Shown here: positions 48,901 to 63,300 of the stretch, piece by piece
Numbering within the stretch: the first letter of the stretch is position 1
How the letters are laid out: every line of letters starts with the position of its first letter
NCBI RefSeq assembly: GCF_020882245.1
Contig: NC_083598.1
Coordinates: 70,375,714-70,439,713, forward strand
Reading direction: 5' to 3'
Source of the DNA: Rhopalosiphum padi
Taxonomy: Eukaryota > Arthropoda > Insecta > Hemiptera > Aphididae
DNA length: 64,000 nucleotides
Made by a program: the position numbers and the translations under genes
The notes under the pieces: model-generated
What the model was told of the DNA's origin: nothing
Database searches by the model: none
What the model saw: only the letters and a program-made list of their open reading frames with translations

Positions 48901-51900
48901 AGTATAATATTATATACTAATGATGCCTTAACGATTAACATAAAATTAACTATTGTGGAATGGGCTGTTTTTTTGTAGGTATTTTATTAAAATGTAATTA
49001 TTTTAAAACATTATTGAACGATGAAGGCTTAACTATTTAATAAAATATGGATTTTACTTTTTATGTGTAGTAGATTACGAGTCTACCTTTTTAATAAAAT
49101 GGTATTTAAAACCAACATGTTAAATTTGAATTCAATGATAAATTATTGTGCACAAAACATTATATAATAATAAGTGAACACAGTTTTTAAGGAAATTTTA
49201 TGTTTTATTTTTTTTTCTATTTTTTTTTACACTAAATAGCACACATTTTTGACAAAAATACCAAATGTTCTGTCATTGAATGCCTAGCCATATGGATTTT
49301 CACAATGATAATATTGAGAGCTAAACAAATTTTAACTATTATTATTGAAAGTAATATAAAAAAGATTTAAAGAGTAATAGAAGAGTTATAAAGATAGTTA
49401 ACAAACAATAAACGTAAAAAAAATATTAGATTAATATTATTTTATTTTGATTAGACCTTAATTTATATTTATTTTATTTAATAAATTTCCGTACATTATT
49501 TCTATTGCAGTTAATGTAATTGATGCCAAAATTCTGATCTTACAATTGGATATTCAGAAGCTTACGAAAAATATTCCTAAATGCAAAAATATTTACGAGT
49601 AGCTTAAGGTAAAAATATTATTTATTCATACAATGTTAACGTATAAATTATAATTCAATACATCTGAAGCTATTACGTAATGTTTTAATGTGTAAAATGT
49701 ATATATTCAATTGTTTATAGTATATAAACAATATAGTGTATAGTGTATATTAATAGGTATATTGTTGTTTTCATAAATAAGATGCAAGCCTTAAAAGTTA
49801 TTGTTTATACTGATGCACCGTAGAATGTTGTTAATAGGTTTGTAATATAAATATCTTAATAGTATAGTTTAAATATTTTAAAAATTTCTTTGTGTATAGA
49901 AAATTATAAAATAAGTATGTAGCATAGTGGAATGTTTAATAATATTTGTTGAATGATAAAAAAATTAAACTAAAGCTATTTAAGAAAAGAATCATCATAT
50001 TTATGGTCTAATACCTACAATATTGTCAACATTTGAACTTTCAAATGCTTAACTAAAACATACTAGGGACTTTGTATTATATTATCATGAATTTTACCTA
50101 AAACAATCATATTTAAATCGTAAAAAAAACTGAAATCTAAAACATTTGAAATATAACGACACAGGCAAAAAAAGCACATATAATTATATAACTATTTAAT
50201 TTTCCTTATTGGTAGATCTAAGGAAAAAGGCCCAGTCCATAAATATTAAAAATAACCCAATGACATAATAATACTCTAGGTTTGGGCAACATTTTCATTT
50301 TTTGACAAATATTTTGTTTTAATTAACAATGGTTAACTATGAACTAATTAAGTACCTATTTGTAAAATTTACAATAAAAATCTTAACAATATATCTTTAT
50401 CTTAAGTAAAATATTCACATTGAAAAATAACTTTTATAAAACAATTTGTATAAAAAACGAATATACACAATATTCAAATATTTTCTTGGCTGTAATGCTT
50501 CTCAATGGTATCTGTTCTTGTTGTAAATTATTTGTAATTTGTTATAATTACAATATTATATTTATAGTCTATAAGATGATATAATATTAAAAATAAATAC
50601 ATGCATACAGATTGTTAATATTCCGTTACAATATGTTTGAAATGTAATTATTAGTTACTATAACAGACTATGTATACAATATGACACGCGATTATTAAAA
50701 TTATTGGATCATTTCGTTTTTGATATATGCACTAAACAGTTAAAAAAAAACCACATTAAACATATTGTGAAATAAATCGTTAAAATTAAAATATTAAATA
50801 AATTCACGATATACGAATTATCATAATTAAGATTGTAAACGATCATTAAAGTCGATAATTAAGTACTCTGATATAAATTTGTGTTTTTATTAATGACGAG
50901 TTTTAAAATTATGTCGGATCTATTTTTAATTACCGATAATTATTTTACTTAATTCAGAACATAAAAAAGTAAACGTAAGATTTAATAGGGATATGCTAAT
51001 TATTGCAGAACCTAACAATTCGGTTCATACTAATTGCAGAAAATTTATTTTAATCGAACTTAATTTAATCGATTTATACTGTAATTTAGTATGAATTATT
51101 TTTAGATTTATAAGTCAAATTAAAAATTAATTTTTTCATGGCGGCTTGTTGAAATATATATATATATTTTTTTATGAATTATAGTTTAAAACATAATGTA
51201 TAAGAATTTTAGTAGTATTCCTCATGCAAAATGGCCTAATGTTGCCGAGTTACCTACTTTCATGCATCGGAAAATTAAATTTCTATGTATCGACTGAAGT
51301 AATTGGCCCTAACAAGTAACAACGTGTGTTTAAATGATTGATGTCCAAAATGATGAAGCGGTGTGTATATAACGATAGACGATGGTGAAAACCAGCAGTG
51401 ATTAAGTGTTATACACATACGCTCGTGGCCTGCGTATTTATTCAATTCCCTTAACAGGAAACCATGATTATAAATGTTTGTTATAACTTTTATCTTTCAG
51501 TAAACAGATTGAAAATTTCGAGACACTAAAATATTACACTTTAGTTTCTCGTTTATTACACACATAATATGTTGATTATAACAATAAAATAATTTTAGTA
51601 AATTCCCAGAAATTATAATTATTATAAGTATTGGAAATTAATTTAATTAGAACATTTTTTTAGTTGATTTTTACTCAAATCGATATCGTATTATTATCGT
51701 ATATTAGTTTTCAGTTAAATTAAAATAATACTAATGTTTTAAATATTTATTTTATACTATTAAAATAAATACCTAATATATAATACATATTATTATTTTC
51801 TGTGCATGATTGTTTCCCCTGTATATAATTGACTAGGTACTGAGTATGGGGCTTATTTATGTAATTTATGAAATTGATAGTGTGTGTAGGTAAAAGTAGG

Positions 51901-52990
51901 ATTTCATAATTTTAAATGTTTTTATCAATAATCCATTGTTAGTAAACGTAATTCAATTTTTCGGCCTTAATTTATAGTTATGAGATTAAATTTCTAAATT
52001 ACGGTGAAGATGATATTTAAAAAGCTTAATTTTGTCTTGTATTCATGTACTATTGGTGCATATTTATTATGTTACATTATAATAATTAATAGGATCAATA
52101 AGATACTCGTATTTTTAATTGAAATAACTTATAATATACCCCAAATTTAAATCAACAAAAAGTTTAACTCAATATACGAGTGCATGATTATTAAACGTAC
52201 CTATTCAAGTATTCAAAAGAAAGGTGATATTAAAAATATTTCATTTCATGTTTTATTCTTTTGTTACAATAATACAAAATATATTGGATACTTTTCAGTG
52301 TTGTAATTTCAAATGTATTTCAATCTGAAATAAGTGATTGAAAAATATTATTGACTTGTTATTATGATGTGTGTTTTTTTTTTTGAAAACATATTTTTTG
52401 ATGGCCAAAATACGCTTAAAAAGTCTTATAAATAGCTTTTCGTTAGAATTATATTAAATGTAAATCGGATGTAAATTGTAAAAATATTCAATATTGTAGT
52501 TTTCGTTTATTTCACGTCATCTTTGTAGGCTTTATCATAAAGCAGATTTATTTATTTTTAGCTTAATGTGCATTCGGTCGTTCAATATTCAAGCGCAAAT
52601 TTTAAATTCTGAATTCATTCGGAAATAAATGATAAATCCTGCAAGCCTGTTCGCCTTGGTAAAGTAAACACGGCGAGAGGTCTCTCGTCTCTTATATGCG
52701 TTATTACACAAGCTATTTTTAAATAAGAAAAAACAACAAGAAATAAATAATAAATCATTGTCTGTCCGAAAAAGCATTGTATTATGTCGCCTAGTAGAGG
52801 GCATTATATATAATATAATATACTATTATGTTGTACGAAAATCGACACGAACACAATCAGTGTCATCGTGACGGGTATTTTAATACGAAATAGATTTTAT
52901 AAAATTGTACGTGGTGGTTATAGGTATTATATCATACTTTTATACGTATATATTGAACATGTTTGGGACGCATAACGCGTACAAGTACCT
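45991..52990. other. AT-rich desert
   Basis: No gene, RNA or bounded transposon is supported across this stretch. A patch near 46.83-46.92 kb and another near 51.24-51.45 kb are slightly richer in G+C. Fragments near 46.50-46.65 kb resemble the ends of the 'gattcaccaa' repeat family. Confidence 0.45.
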
Positions 52991-52999
52991 GTAATGATA

Positions 53000-53760
53000 T
53001 TACGACGATACACGACATGTATGTACAGGCGAACGGTATTGCGGTATAGACACGTGCACACGGACGGGACGCTGTTTGCGGTAGTAGGCGGACAGTCGTG
53101 ATTTTACGACTTTGCCGTTTCGGGTTTGTCGTTGGGCGTTGGTGGTGGCGGCGGAGAGAGGAGAGGCGGCTGATGGTGTTGGGAAACCGTCATGAAATAA
53201 ACGCGATGACGAACGATCTCGGGCAGAAAACGGGGATAAAAAACTTTTCTGGACAAGCTCGCGTACCGCGGTGGACTGCGCAGAGGAGGAGTGCGGCATC
53301 CGGAAGCTGCAGGTATGACGGTAGCAGCAGCGGCATCAGCCGCCAGTAGTAGCGAGCAGGTGGCGTCCATGACTCTAACACCGTTTCGTGAATGCTGCGA
53401 CGGCAACAGACTCTGTAGCAGTACCCATTTGTATATAATAGTCGGTACCTGTGAAAATGTGAATCGAGATTCGGACGTTGTTTGCAACGATTACTATTAT
53501 GTATAATACCCAGACGGTAATATATTATAATAAATCGTTTAAACGGACGGGACGCGAACGGAACTCACGAACAACAAACCGTAGACGTACGATAGATTTT
53601 CAAACCTTTTTTACCCCATACTTCCCGCGCATATTGCGCGCCGAACGACTCTCTACACAGCCGCCGCCACCTGCGCCGTCGGACGAGTGACGATAATAAT
53701 AATAATTATTTCGCGTCTTTTATCCCAACCCGGCCACACCCGTCTGAACGTGAGGGGTTA
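53000..53760. promoter_or_regulatory. GC- and CpG-rich island, possible promoter or first exon
   Basis: The island is close to half G+C in a background near a quarter. On the plus strand a good donor (gctgcag|gtatga, about 53,308) ends a possible non-coding exon. On the minus strand an acceptor-like tract (cattttcacag) ends near 53,448, followed by an alanine- and proline-rich open frame to 53,104. The two readings conflict and no family is recognised. It is a good candidate for a distant promoter or 5' exon, either of the kekkon-like gene or of a gene beyond the window. Confidence 0.35.
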
Positions 53761-55631
53761 TTTGCCATTTCGTTTTTTATATGTTTATATATATATTATC
53801 TATAATTTGAAGTTCCTCGACAGAATAATAGTATAATATATACAATATACTTTCTTGAATAACAGAACAAAACTTTTACTCTTTTCAAATGATAATTCTT
53901 ATATTTTAGTTGTTTTATAATACAATAAAATACAGAATGTATAAGTATACTTATGTATATACGATATATATCATTATACTTTATACGAAACTATAGCAGA
54001 TAAAAAAAAATATATATATTTATTGACGTTTTTTTATTAGATTGTGGTACTTTTTCAACTATTATGTTACTTAAATCATCATTTTTTATACACAACAATA
54101 TTTTCAACCATATTTAAGCTATTTATAAGGATTCAAAATTGTTTTAAAAAAAAAAAAAAGATTTTTCTTTAAATATTGATAATAATTATTAGGTTTGTCG
54201 GGAAAGCTTAATTAACAAGACCTGATATAAATTGATCTTATAGCAATTAAAAAAATATTAAAAATACAATAAAGTAAATTACTAATAGTAATCATAAATG
54301 TATAATAAAATATCCTCAGAAATACAGGTTGATAGGCTATTTCCGGTTAGAATTTTTTTCGTATTCAATGATTTGTCAATGAATTTTTATTATTTAATAC
54401 ATCCATTATAGTGGAAGTGACGGTATTAAATTGAGAGGTACGCCCGAATACTCAACAACTGTACAGTAGAAAAACTCTCAGTATTTTTTCGTATCATATA
54501 TTTTCTGCGTACAGGAAAATAATATGGAGGATGCCCCCCGCGCAAGTCTATGATTATTTTCAATAGTGTTTTGCATAGTATTCTTAAATCTGAGCATACG
54601 TGTCATTTCATCTCAGGAATATCTCTTTGTTATACTGTAATAATACATTTTTTAAATTTCGCCAAGCTATTGCACACCATCTTATTATTAAACACAAATA
54701 ATGAAATTGCTATTATTTAATATATATATATATGTTATAAATAAATAATGTTTATTGTTTAATGTTTATTAAACATGTTCTTTTTAAAACTATGATAGGT
54801 ATTTATTATTTATTTAATTGATTTATCTATAACTGTAAATCAATTTATGGTTTTGAAATAATCAAATTTTACCAACTAACAGTCATAGAAACTGTGTGTA
54901 TTATATATATTATTTATAAAAATATTACATAGTAAAATAATATTTTACCATATAGTTATCATAATATTATTATTATAACTCTTTATAGAACAAAATTAAT
55001 TAAATTATGTTAACATGGAAGTGTTCTGTAATTTATATAGTTATAAAATTAATTTTTTTTTATATAATATGCTATAAAATTGAATTAGTTATCATCAATT
55101 TATTTTTTTGTTCCTATGAAAATGAAAATAATTATGTTAAAATTTACTAGAAGAATAAAAAAAAAAAAATTGAGGATGAATTTTACTCATCTATAAGTTT
55201 TTTTAATTAAAATGAATATACTCGTACATTTTTACCCGCAGTGAGGGTTAATTTTTTTACGTGTGAAGTGATTGAAATTTGAATTCATATTAATATTTCA
55301 TGAAGATGTATTAAGTATCATTAATTGAACTGCCAAGCTGCTAATATTTAATACAAATGTTAACTATGTAATTAATACTATAAATATTTACCATTTAACA
55401 AAGGTTTATTATTGTGTAGATACTAGTTCTTATTCTTAGACACACTAATTATTAATTGATAATATATTAAATTATATAATAATTGTAATGTAAAAATGCT
55501 CAAATCGATGGAAACACTTTTGTACTTTTCAAAATCAGTCGTTATTAATGTCGATATTATTCTCAACCAGTTAATGTTTGGTAAAGAATTTGTTGTTGAT
55601 AAAAATTCAGTTATTAAATTATAGTATATAA
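53761..55631. other. AT-rich desert
   Basis: I see no gene or bounded element in this stretch. Confidence 0.5.
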
Positions 55632-55938
55632 GAGGGGTGGTGAACCTTTTTGGGGTTAAGTACCAAATTTTCCCAATCGAGGTTTTGAAAATTTTTCACA
55701 TGCTCAAAGAAATTAAATTCTCTAGATAAAGTTACAGGTTTATTATATATTATTTTATTAAGAAGGTACACCTTTCTTTTGTAATTTATTTAATTTGTTT
55801 TTTTTGAATTTCTTATAACAGTTATAATAAAAACTTAATAAATAGCATATTTTTTAATAATTTCAATTTTTTCACGCGTCATTGAAATTTGATCAACGTG
55901 CCACCTTTGGCACGCGTGCCATAGGTTCGCCACCCCTG
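55632..55938. mobile_element. hAT-type MITE, 307 bp, with perfect target duplication
   Basis: The ends are inverted: left gaggggtggtgaacc and right, reversed, caggggtggcgaacc, typical of hAT elements. It is flanked on both sides by the 8-bp duplication gtatataa (55,624-55,631 and 55,939-55,946), the hAT size. The interior is non-coding, with a 'ggcacgcgtgcc' palindrome near the right end. Confidence 0.9.
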
Positions 55939-55946
55939 GTATATAA

Positions 55947-58900
55947 TATTAAGTATATGATTGTTTTCTCATACTTGGCGGTCAGTTTAATTATTTGCAT
56001 AGGTGTATAATACAACTATAAAAGAACCATTGAACCGTTATCACTGAAGCTGATGCCTAACCCATGATATTCAAAGGAGTCATTTTATTTCACAGAATTT
56101 TTATCATAAGGTTGTTTTGCGCATTGATGCATAAAATAAAGAAAACTAATTATGCGCATCCAACATGTATTGGGAGTTGAACTCATATTGCGAATGGTAA
56201 AAAAACACGAGAAATTTAAAAAAAGTGTTTACAATATTAAATTCTTCCTCGTATATGATGTTAATAGTAGGTATAATATAATGTACTTGTTAAATTGATT
56301 TGTTTTACAATGAAATCTAACAGTGTGATTTTACATCATTATTAGGTAGAATGTTGTTGAGTTTATTTGAGGAGTGACAGGAGGCTAAATTATTTAACTA
56401 ATACCTGAATTAAAATATATTTTGTAGATTTGTAAATTAAATATTATGTGAGTTAAATTTTGAAAGAGCACTGTTGATTCGCAGGATACTAAGTTCGAGT
56501 TCTATAAAATATCCATTTAGGTTTATAAATAATGATAAAATGAAAACTAAATTCAGATCAGAAAGTCAGAATTCCTTCTGAGAAAATGATCTATCTCTAC
56601 AAAATATTTAGATTAAAGTATAGAGATTATAGCTGACTAAAAATTACTCAGGACGTTTTAAATTAAACATTTTTTCTTGATTAAAGAAAAATACAAAGTG
56701 ATTAATTTGTAGATGACAGAAACGTGATTTGAGAGGGTGAATTTTCATAAAACTGTTTTGTACTTAACTGTATTTTTGGTATTAAAATTATTATAAGGAA
56801 AAAATAAAATAATTCTATTTAATAAAATAAATAACGTTTAAATTGAAAACCTTTTCTAAGTAAAAAAAAAAATTAAAAGTTGTGATATCATATGAATTTC
56901 GAGTATGCTCAAAGCTTTTAAGCTGGTTAAAAAATAAAAGTCATTTGAAATGGATTATATGTTTAACATTGAAATTGGAGTACTATATAGTATGGGTTTA
57001 GTAACTATTGACTATTCTTTTTATTTCGTCTGTTAATATCGATCCAATTGAATAGTGTCATATAATTTTGGTGTTATATTTTATTCGATTTAACTTATAT
57101 TACCGACACAATGACATATCGTTGATTTGTCTTATACTGAATTAAATTAAAGTACATTAAAAGCTATCACTACACAGTGTTCTAAAACGCCCTGTAAATG
57201 TTTATATTTGACAAATAGAGTCAAATGAACGCGTTCGTTTGGATATTGGAAGAATATTAGGCGTCAAAAAATATAGAAATATTTAAAAATGTTAAAAATA
57301 TTATTATATAAATAATATTAAGTGAAATATTTTGGTCGATTCCGCGTAAAAAGTATGTTTTAGTTGTGGGTTATATAAACACATTTTAAAACCAATGAAT
57401 AGTGTATAATATAACTAAATTAATGGTATTTTACCTTATCGTTTATTATTATATTGTATTATAATATATTGTATTATCGATACCGTATTTTACGGTCATT
57501 ATACATAATGTAGGCAGTACCTGTATTGATTATTACATTAGAATTTATCGCTGCACATCGATACACGGCAGAACTCGCCTATAATAATCGTGTTATAATT
57601 GTGTACAAGTGAAATGGTGTTAATTGACTCGAATCGCGACGGTGACGGTTTCTTATTTTACGCTTTTAGTTCTGACGATTTAAAACTGTTTTTGCGATGT
57701 AGATTTTAAAGAGATTGCAAAGCTCGTGTGCATACTGGTACAACTGACTTAATTATTTTTAAGCGTTAAGCGTATAAATAATCATACTTATGACTCCTGA
57801 CGCTATTAAAGTTGAAACAAATGTCGCAGTATGCTAAAAAAATGTGCTAGAGAAACTGTGGAATTAATGTTTATAGTAATAAATAATAATTGAATACATT
57901 TTTGATTATCACCGTTGGTAGAAATAGGGAGGGGGGACTCGGGGCTCAAATTACTGTCAAGTCCTTCTAATTTAAAAGCTAATACTTTGTACTAAGCATA
58001 TGTAATTTTTAGAAAATGGATATATTGTAGACTCAAATTTTTGAGTCAATTAAACAATTTTTGTTTAAGTTTATGTTATTTTAGCGAAACCGTTAAATGG
58101 TATATGTCTGTTAATTTATGAGCTGCTATCGAATAAAAAAATTATACGATAAAAATTTTTATGAATTTTATAGTTCACTTGAAGCAGGTAACAATTTGCT
58201 TAAAAAGAAATATATTCATGTGGATGAACGAATTCTATGAAAATAAAGCATAATTTTATGATAAATCGCCCAAATTATGTTACTTGATTACTATTATATA
58301 AATTTATACATATAATATTTTTAACGATTTTAAAGTCATAAACTAACTTAAATGATGTAATTTTTAAGAATTATCTTGAGTAAAGCGAAGCTATTTTACA
58401 ATAATATGCCGTTTTTTTGTTTAGTAAATATATCAAAAAGTTACATGAAGTGACAATAAATAGGTTTTTTTTTGAACGCTAGACATTGATAATTATTTTT
58501 ACATTTTATTTTTGATAATCGCCATTATTTACAAGTTTTTTGTTAGAAAACATTGTAAATTAAATTCTAGAATAATTCAAAATCTTGGCAATGTTTAGGA
58601 AAATATAGAGCTTTGCTCAGAATCAGTTTAAGAATTTGATTATTGTATCATTCAATTTTACTACGACAATACAATAATATTTGTACTGTTCTGGGCCAGT
58701 GTGATTATTTAATTTTTTAAGTTAACGGTATGACATTTAGCCGGATGTATTTACAATTTAATATTAGATAATAAATAATTATATATGTTTAATTGTTTGT
58801 TCAAATGCTGAAAAATATATAAATAAAATTATGGACCTTACAATATGAAAATCATTCTATCGATAAATTAAAGTAATAATTAAAAAGTTAAATTTAAGAA

Positions 58901-59170
58901 AACTTTTTGAGTATTGCTATTGTAATTTAATTAGGGTTTATGATTAAAGTATTTTAAGTTAATAACATTGATGGCAAGATTTTTTTGTTTGATTCGTAGT
59001 TAACTGACACACGGGTTTAGTACCAATTTATGTAAATTAGCCTAGCATATGCTATTTATAATTTATATGAAGTTATTGACGTAGAATAAATGCTCGAGAA
59101 ATATAATTATAAAATCAATGAAATGTATGGTAATTATAATTTTTTTTATGAATGAGGCTGACGAATGATG
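55947..59170. other. AT-rich desert
   Basis: No gene is supported. A slightly GC-richer patch lies near 57.55-57.75 kb. Confidence 0.45.
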
Positions 59171-59560
59171 AGTGAATGACGAAACGAATCTGATTAGCCG
59201 TGTAAAATTAATTTGTATTTTTTTTTTCGTGTTAATGAAAGTTCTAGACGATGAGAAGGGTACCGTCGAACGGTTACAATGGAAAGCCTTCCATTACACA
59301 AAGTATACAATGTTTTTCAACTTTAGAATTTGTTCCAGATATCGAATTAATTGTTAACTTTTCACTCCTTCTCCCCTATGCATTGTTGTACAGCGCTTTA
59401 AGTGATTGGCCCTCTCAGGTCAGGGAAAATAAATCTCTTCTGGATTTGACAGGCACTGGGAAAGGCTAACATATCGTTGAATTGTCGCTAAATAAATGCC
59501 GGTGTAAAAATTGTATGGAATTCCGCTAGTTAGGTCGAAGAAAGAAAAAACGCATTCAAT
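59171..59560. other. GC-elevated patch
   Basis: Two short overlapping plus-strand frames (59,172-59,357 and 59,251-59,469) are open but show no domain. The patch could be a regulatory element or old exon sequence. Confidence 0.2.
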
Positions 59561-62500
59561 CCTAACCAAAAACGGGTTTTCTTTATTATCTAGGATAAAA
59601 AAAAAAATAGATAAAAGGAAACCAATTATTATATTTCCTCTTATGTTTACGTCTTACTGTTGTACCACGAACAATCGATAAACATTTTTGGCATCTGACA
59701 TGTGAGTGTTTAGACGGTATAGCATAGAAATATATTACCAAAGTTTCACCGAATTAAATGAAATATTCATGTGTATCTGGTTTTTTTTTAAGATATATCG
59801 GAAGAAGTCTAGCTGATAACTAAATAACAATAATAGATAGTTGATAGTTATTGGGATGTAAGTTTAATGTATTATGTTACTGTTATAAATATAATATTTG
59901 AGGTGTAGTGTACGTACACATTCATTAATAGTTCAATACGGTACGAACAACTGTGCTATTTTATATTTTTTTCAGGAATCTTATAATGAAAAATATGACT
60001 TGAAATCTAAATTATGTAAATTTTGAAAAGCTTATTTCTTGATCATGATATAAAAATAATATGGTGGTTTTTACGTAAAAACTTGAAAGTAGCTACATGA
60101 ATATATTTTAAATAAATGGTCTATATTGCACATAGTGTTCATTAAAAATGTTTTGTAGTTACAAAATAATGTGCAGCTAGTTTTGATTAATATTTGCAAG
60201 GTAAAAAACTAGCTCAACGAAGATGTATATATAGGAATAATAATAATAATAAATAATAATAATAAAATAGTGATTTCAACATTAAACTACACTATGATAC
60301 AAATAAAACATGTCAACTGAATAAAAAAATAATATTAGTGGTCATAACAACTTTTTCGATATTATTTTGTGGGTAGGTATATTGTGTATATTGAATATAT
60401 TCGAAATAACCATTTTGTTAACTTTAAAAATAAAATATTAAAATTCAGTGAACATTTATCAAACTATTAAGCAAAATATGTTTGATAAAATATAAATCCA
60501 GATCGAATTCGTCTAGATCAAAGTTTAAAAAATCGATTGTTATATCAAAGTTTTCATATAAATCAATATTATATTATACTAGTAGAGATTTGAGTAAAAT
60601 TTAAAATGTTTTTTTTAACATTTTAGTATTAAGTGATTATAAAATATGATTATTTGATTAATAACAAAATAAATAAAAATCTATAAGCTATTGAAAATTA
60701 GATAAATATATCAATAATTTTTCTAACAAAATTAACAGAAATACAGTTATATAGTAATATTATTATCGTCAGAAATATCAGATATGGTGTACGACAGTCG
60801 CTACCTACTAGTCGGTTCGTTACTCAGAGCATGTTACAACTAGTTACGCATACCAATTTACAAATACAATTAGTAATTTATCTTTCATTTATTTTTTCTT
60901 TGTAGTAATATTCATAATTATTATTCATAACCATTAAGTATTCCTGAGACAAGCTCCTAGAAATGTTCAGGTATAAGGTAATAAATACAATTTTAATTTA
61001 TTGTTTGCTAGTGGCTTTTGTTTGTCATCTGTACAGTAAATTACATTTTAAGGGGGAAGATTTTATAATGTTTCAGAACAAAAGGTTTATTTTATTTCTG
61101 TGTAGGTATATATTTAAGTGTAATATGTATATATTAAAATGATTATTATGCAGCCGGTAGAATACAGCGTAATAAAATTAGTACCAACACGTATAATTTC
61201 TGATGGTTACCCAAAAATTATTAATATCATGTAATATATGTTATTTACAAACTGCGTTGAATATTATTACAATGTTTTATTATTATCATTATTTTGTATT
61301 ATATTATATTAAATATTTATTCACTTTTAAATTGTAATGAAATATATTAGTTTTATTGATGTTTAACTTTTATAATTGTTTTAGGTGATTTTACTTCATA
61401 ATAATATTTAAAAAACTGTTTTTATAATTTTAAACAATATGTATTGATGTTTAGCTGTTAGCAAAAATATTTATTTTATGTATTTATTTGATAATGAAGT
61501 AATTTAGATATACATTCTTGTGTGTAACATTATATTATATTAATGAATTCAATACACATTAACTAATTTTTCGTTTTAGGTATAACATAAATGCAATTAT
61601 AATAAACAACGATACTTTATAGCTTTTTAATTTTAAACATCAAACTACTGAAGTTAACGTTATAAAAAAGTTATAAAAATTATAAATTTTAACTTTAAAG
61701 ACACCCATCACTAAATTTTGTTTTAAAGGTCGATAGTATTGCCTCTACATTATACCATTGATTTCTTTATGTATTTATTAATGTATACATTTATTAAATT
61801 GGGTAGGCGGGTATATTATGGAAAAATTAAAAATGTAGAATTTGAAATGTAGACTGTATGGTTTTGCCATAGATATTATTTTTACAAGTGTTAATATAGT
61901 AAGCAATGTGAAAAAAAAGTATAAATATACAATAACTTAAGAAAAAAAATCGCAATGTATTTCAATATATTATTATACACTCTTACATATATTATAAATT
62001 ATACTTTATTATTACTATATCCACAATTATTATTTCAAAGTCCAAAATTGAAATTACTCCTTATATACCTTCTAACTTATATAGCTTCCACCACCATTCA
62101 AAACATGTTTTGTGGTTGCAAAACTTAGACATAGCATTTATAGACAATTTTATATTGATTCTTTTTATATTTTTATAAATTATATTTCGATCATAATAAA
62201 TAATGTGTGTATAATTTAAGAAAAAATGAAAAATAGAAAATAATAGTGGTAATTTTGTAAACAGAGATTTTAACTAATAGTTCGTATAAATCACTTATAT
62301 CATTTTATTTACTGGTGAAATATTAGGTTGACATTTTAAGTGTTACTACACAATAAAAAAAGCTTTAATGAAAATAAACTTTGCTGTATGGCTCAAGGAA
62401 ATCGCGTAAATTCTCGTTTGCTGTATTTTATCGTTTTGGTTTTTTATTTTATTTTTATTTTTTTATCGATGTAAAAGGACTAACAAATTGTACTCGTCGA

Positions 62501-62780
62501 ACGTGCTTTAATCCTATGGGGACAAAATTATTGTACATTTGGCAATAGGTATAATGTATTGTACAATATTATACATCTTTATATGGGTATATTTTCAATT
62601 TATAGAATAACATTTTTTTAATAAACGGTAATAAGGTAATAAGACTTAAATATATATATATATAAATATATTTCAACCAAATAGAATCGTTGAATAGGTA
62701 AAGTTTAAAAACAAAATAAACAAACAGTGTTGTCTGGAATTAAATGGGATATGTTACAGGAGGTATTTAATTCGCTGAAA
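59561..62780. other. AT-rich desert
   Basis: I see nothing beyond low-complexity DNA, including an (AAT)n run at about 60,237-60,268. Confidence 0.5.
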
Positions 62781-63300
62781 AATTACCGGCTGTTGTCGGA
62801 TACACGTAACTTGTTAATGTGGGTTGGCTTCAAAATGTGCAAATTGTAAATACTCCGCCGGGATGAGGAAACGAGGTAACGGGAAACACTGTCCCCATTA
62901 CACGCTTTGTGAATTTTTTACCACCCCGTTCGTATTCTACTACCTCTCTGAGTATTTTATTCGATAAAACTTCACTGCCGGACCGGCATCATCTGATAAG
63001 GCGAATCAAAACGGGACAACGGAGGAATGAAAAAAGGTTCTTGTCATCCTTTTTTCGCCCTTTGGTATTTTTTGTTGTTTTTTTTTTTTATGGAAATCTT
63101 GTCATTATATTGTTAAAGCGATATAATCGAATTTTATTTCAGAGTTTCTTAATACGTATCACGGCTAATGATACGGCGGGTGGAAAATTTATTTTTACTA
63201 TATCCGGAACAGTATTACTACGAGATCTTATGCCTTTCTCCCATGAAAAAAAGAAACATATTAAACTCTGTTGTTTATTCGTCGCCAATGGCAAATAATC
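62781..63300. other. GC-elevated patch
   Basis: An open plus-strand frame (62,909-63,298, 129 codons) contains a run of Phe/Val from a poly-T tract and no recognisable domain. A coding role is not supported; a regulatory or remnant role is possible. Confidence 0.2.

Noticed and set aside
62909..63298. 129-codon plus-strand frame
   Set aside because: Includes a homopolymer-derived Phe/Val run and no domain; not called as a gene.
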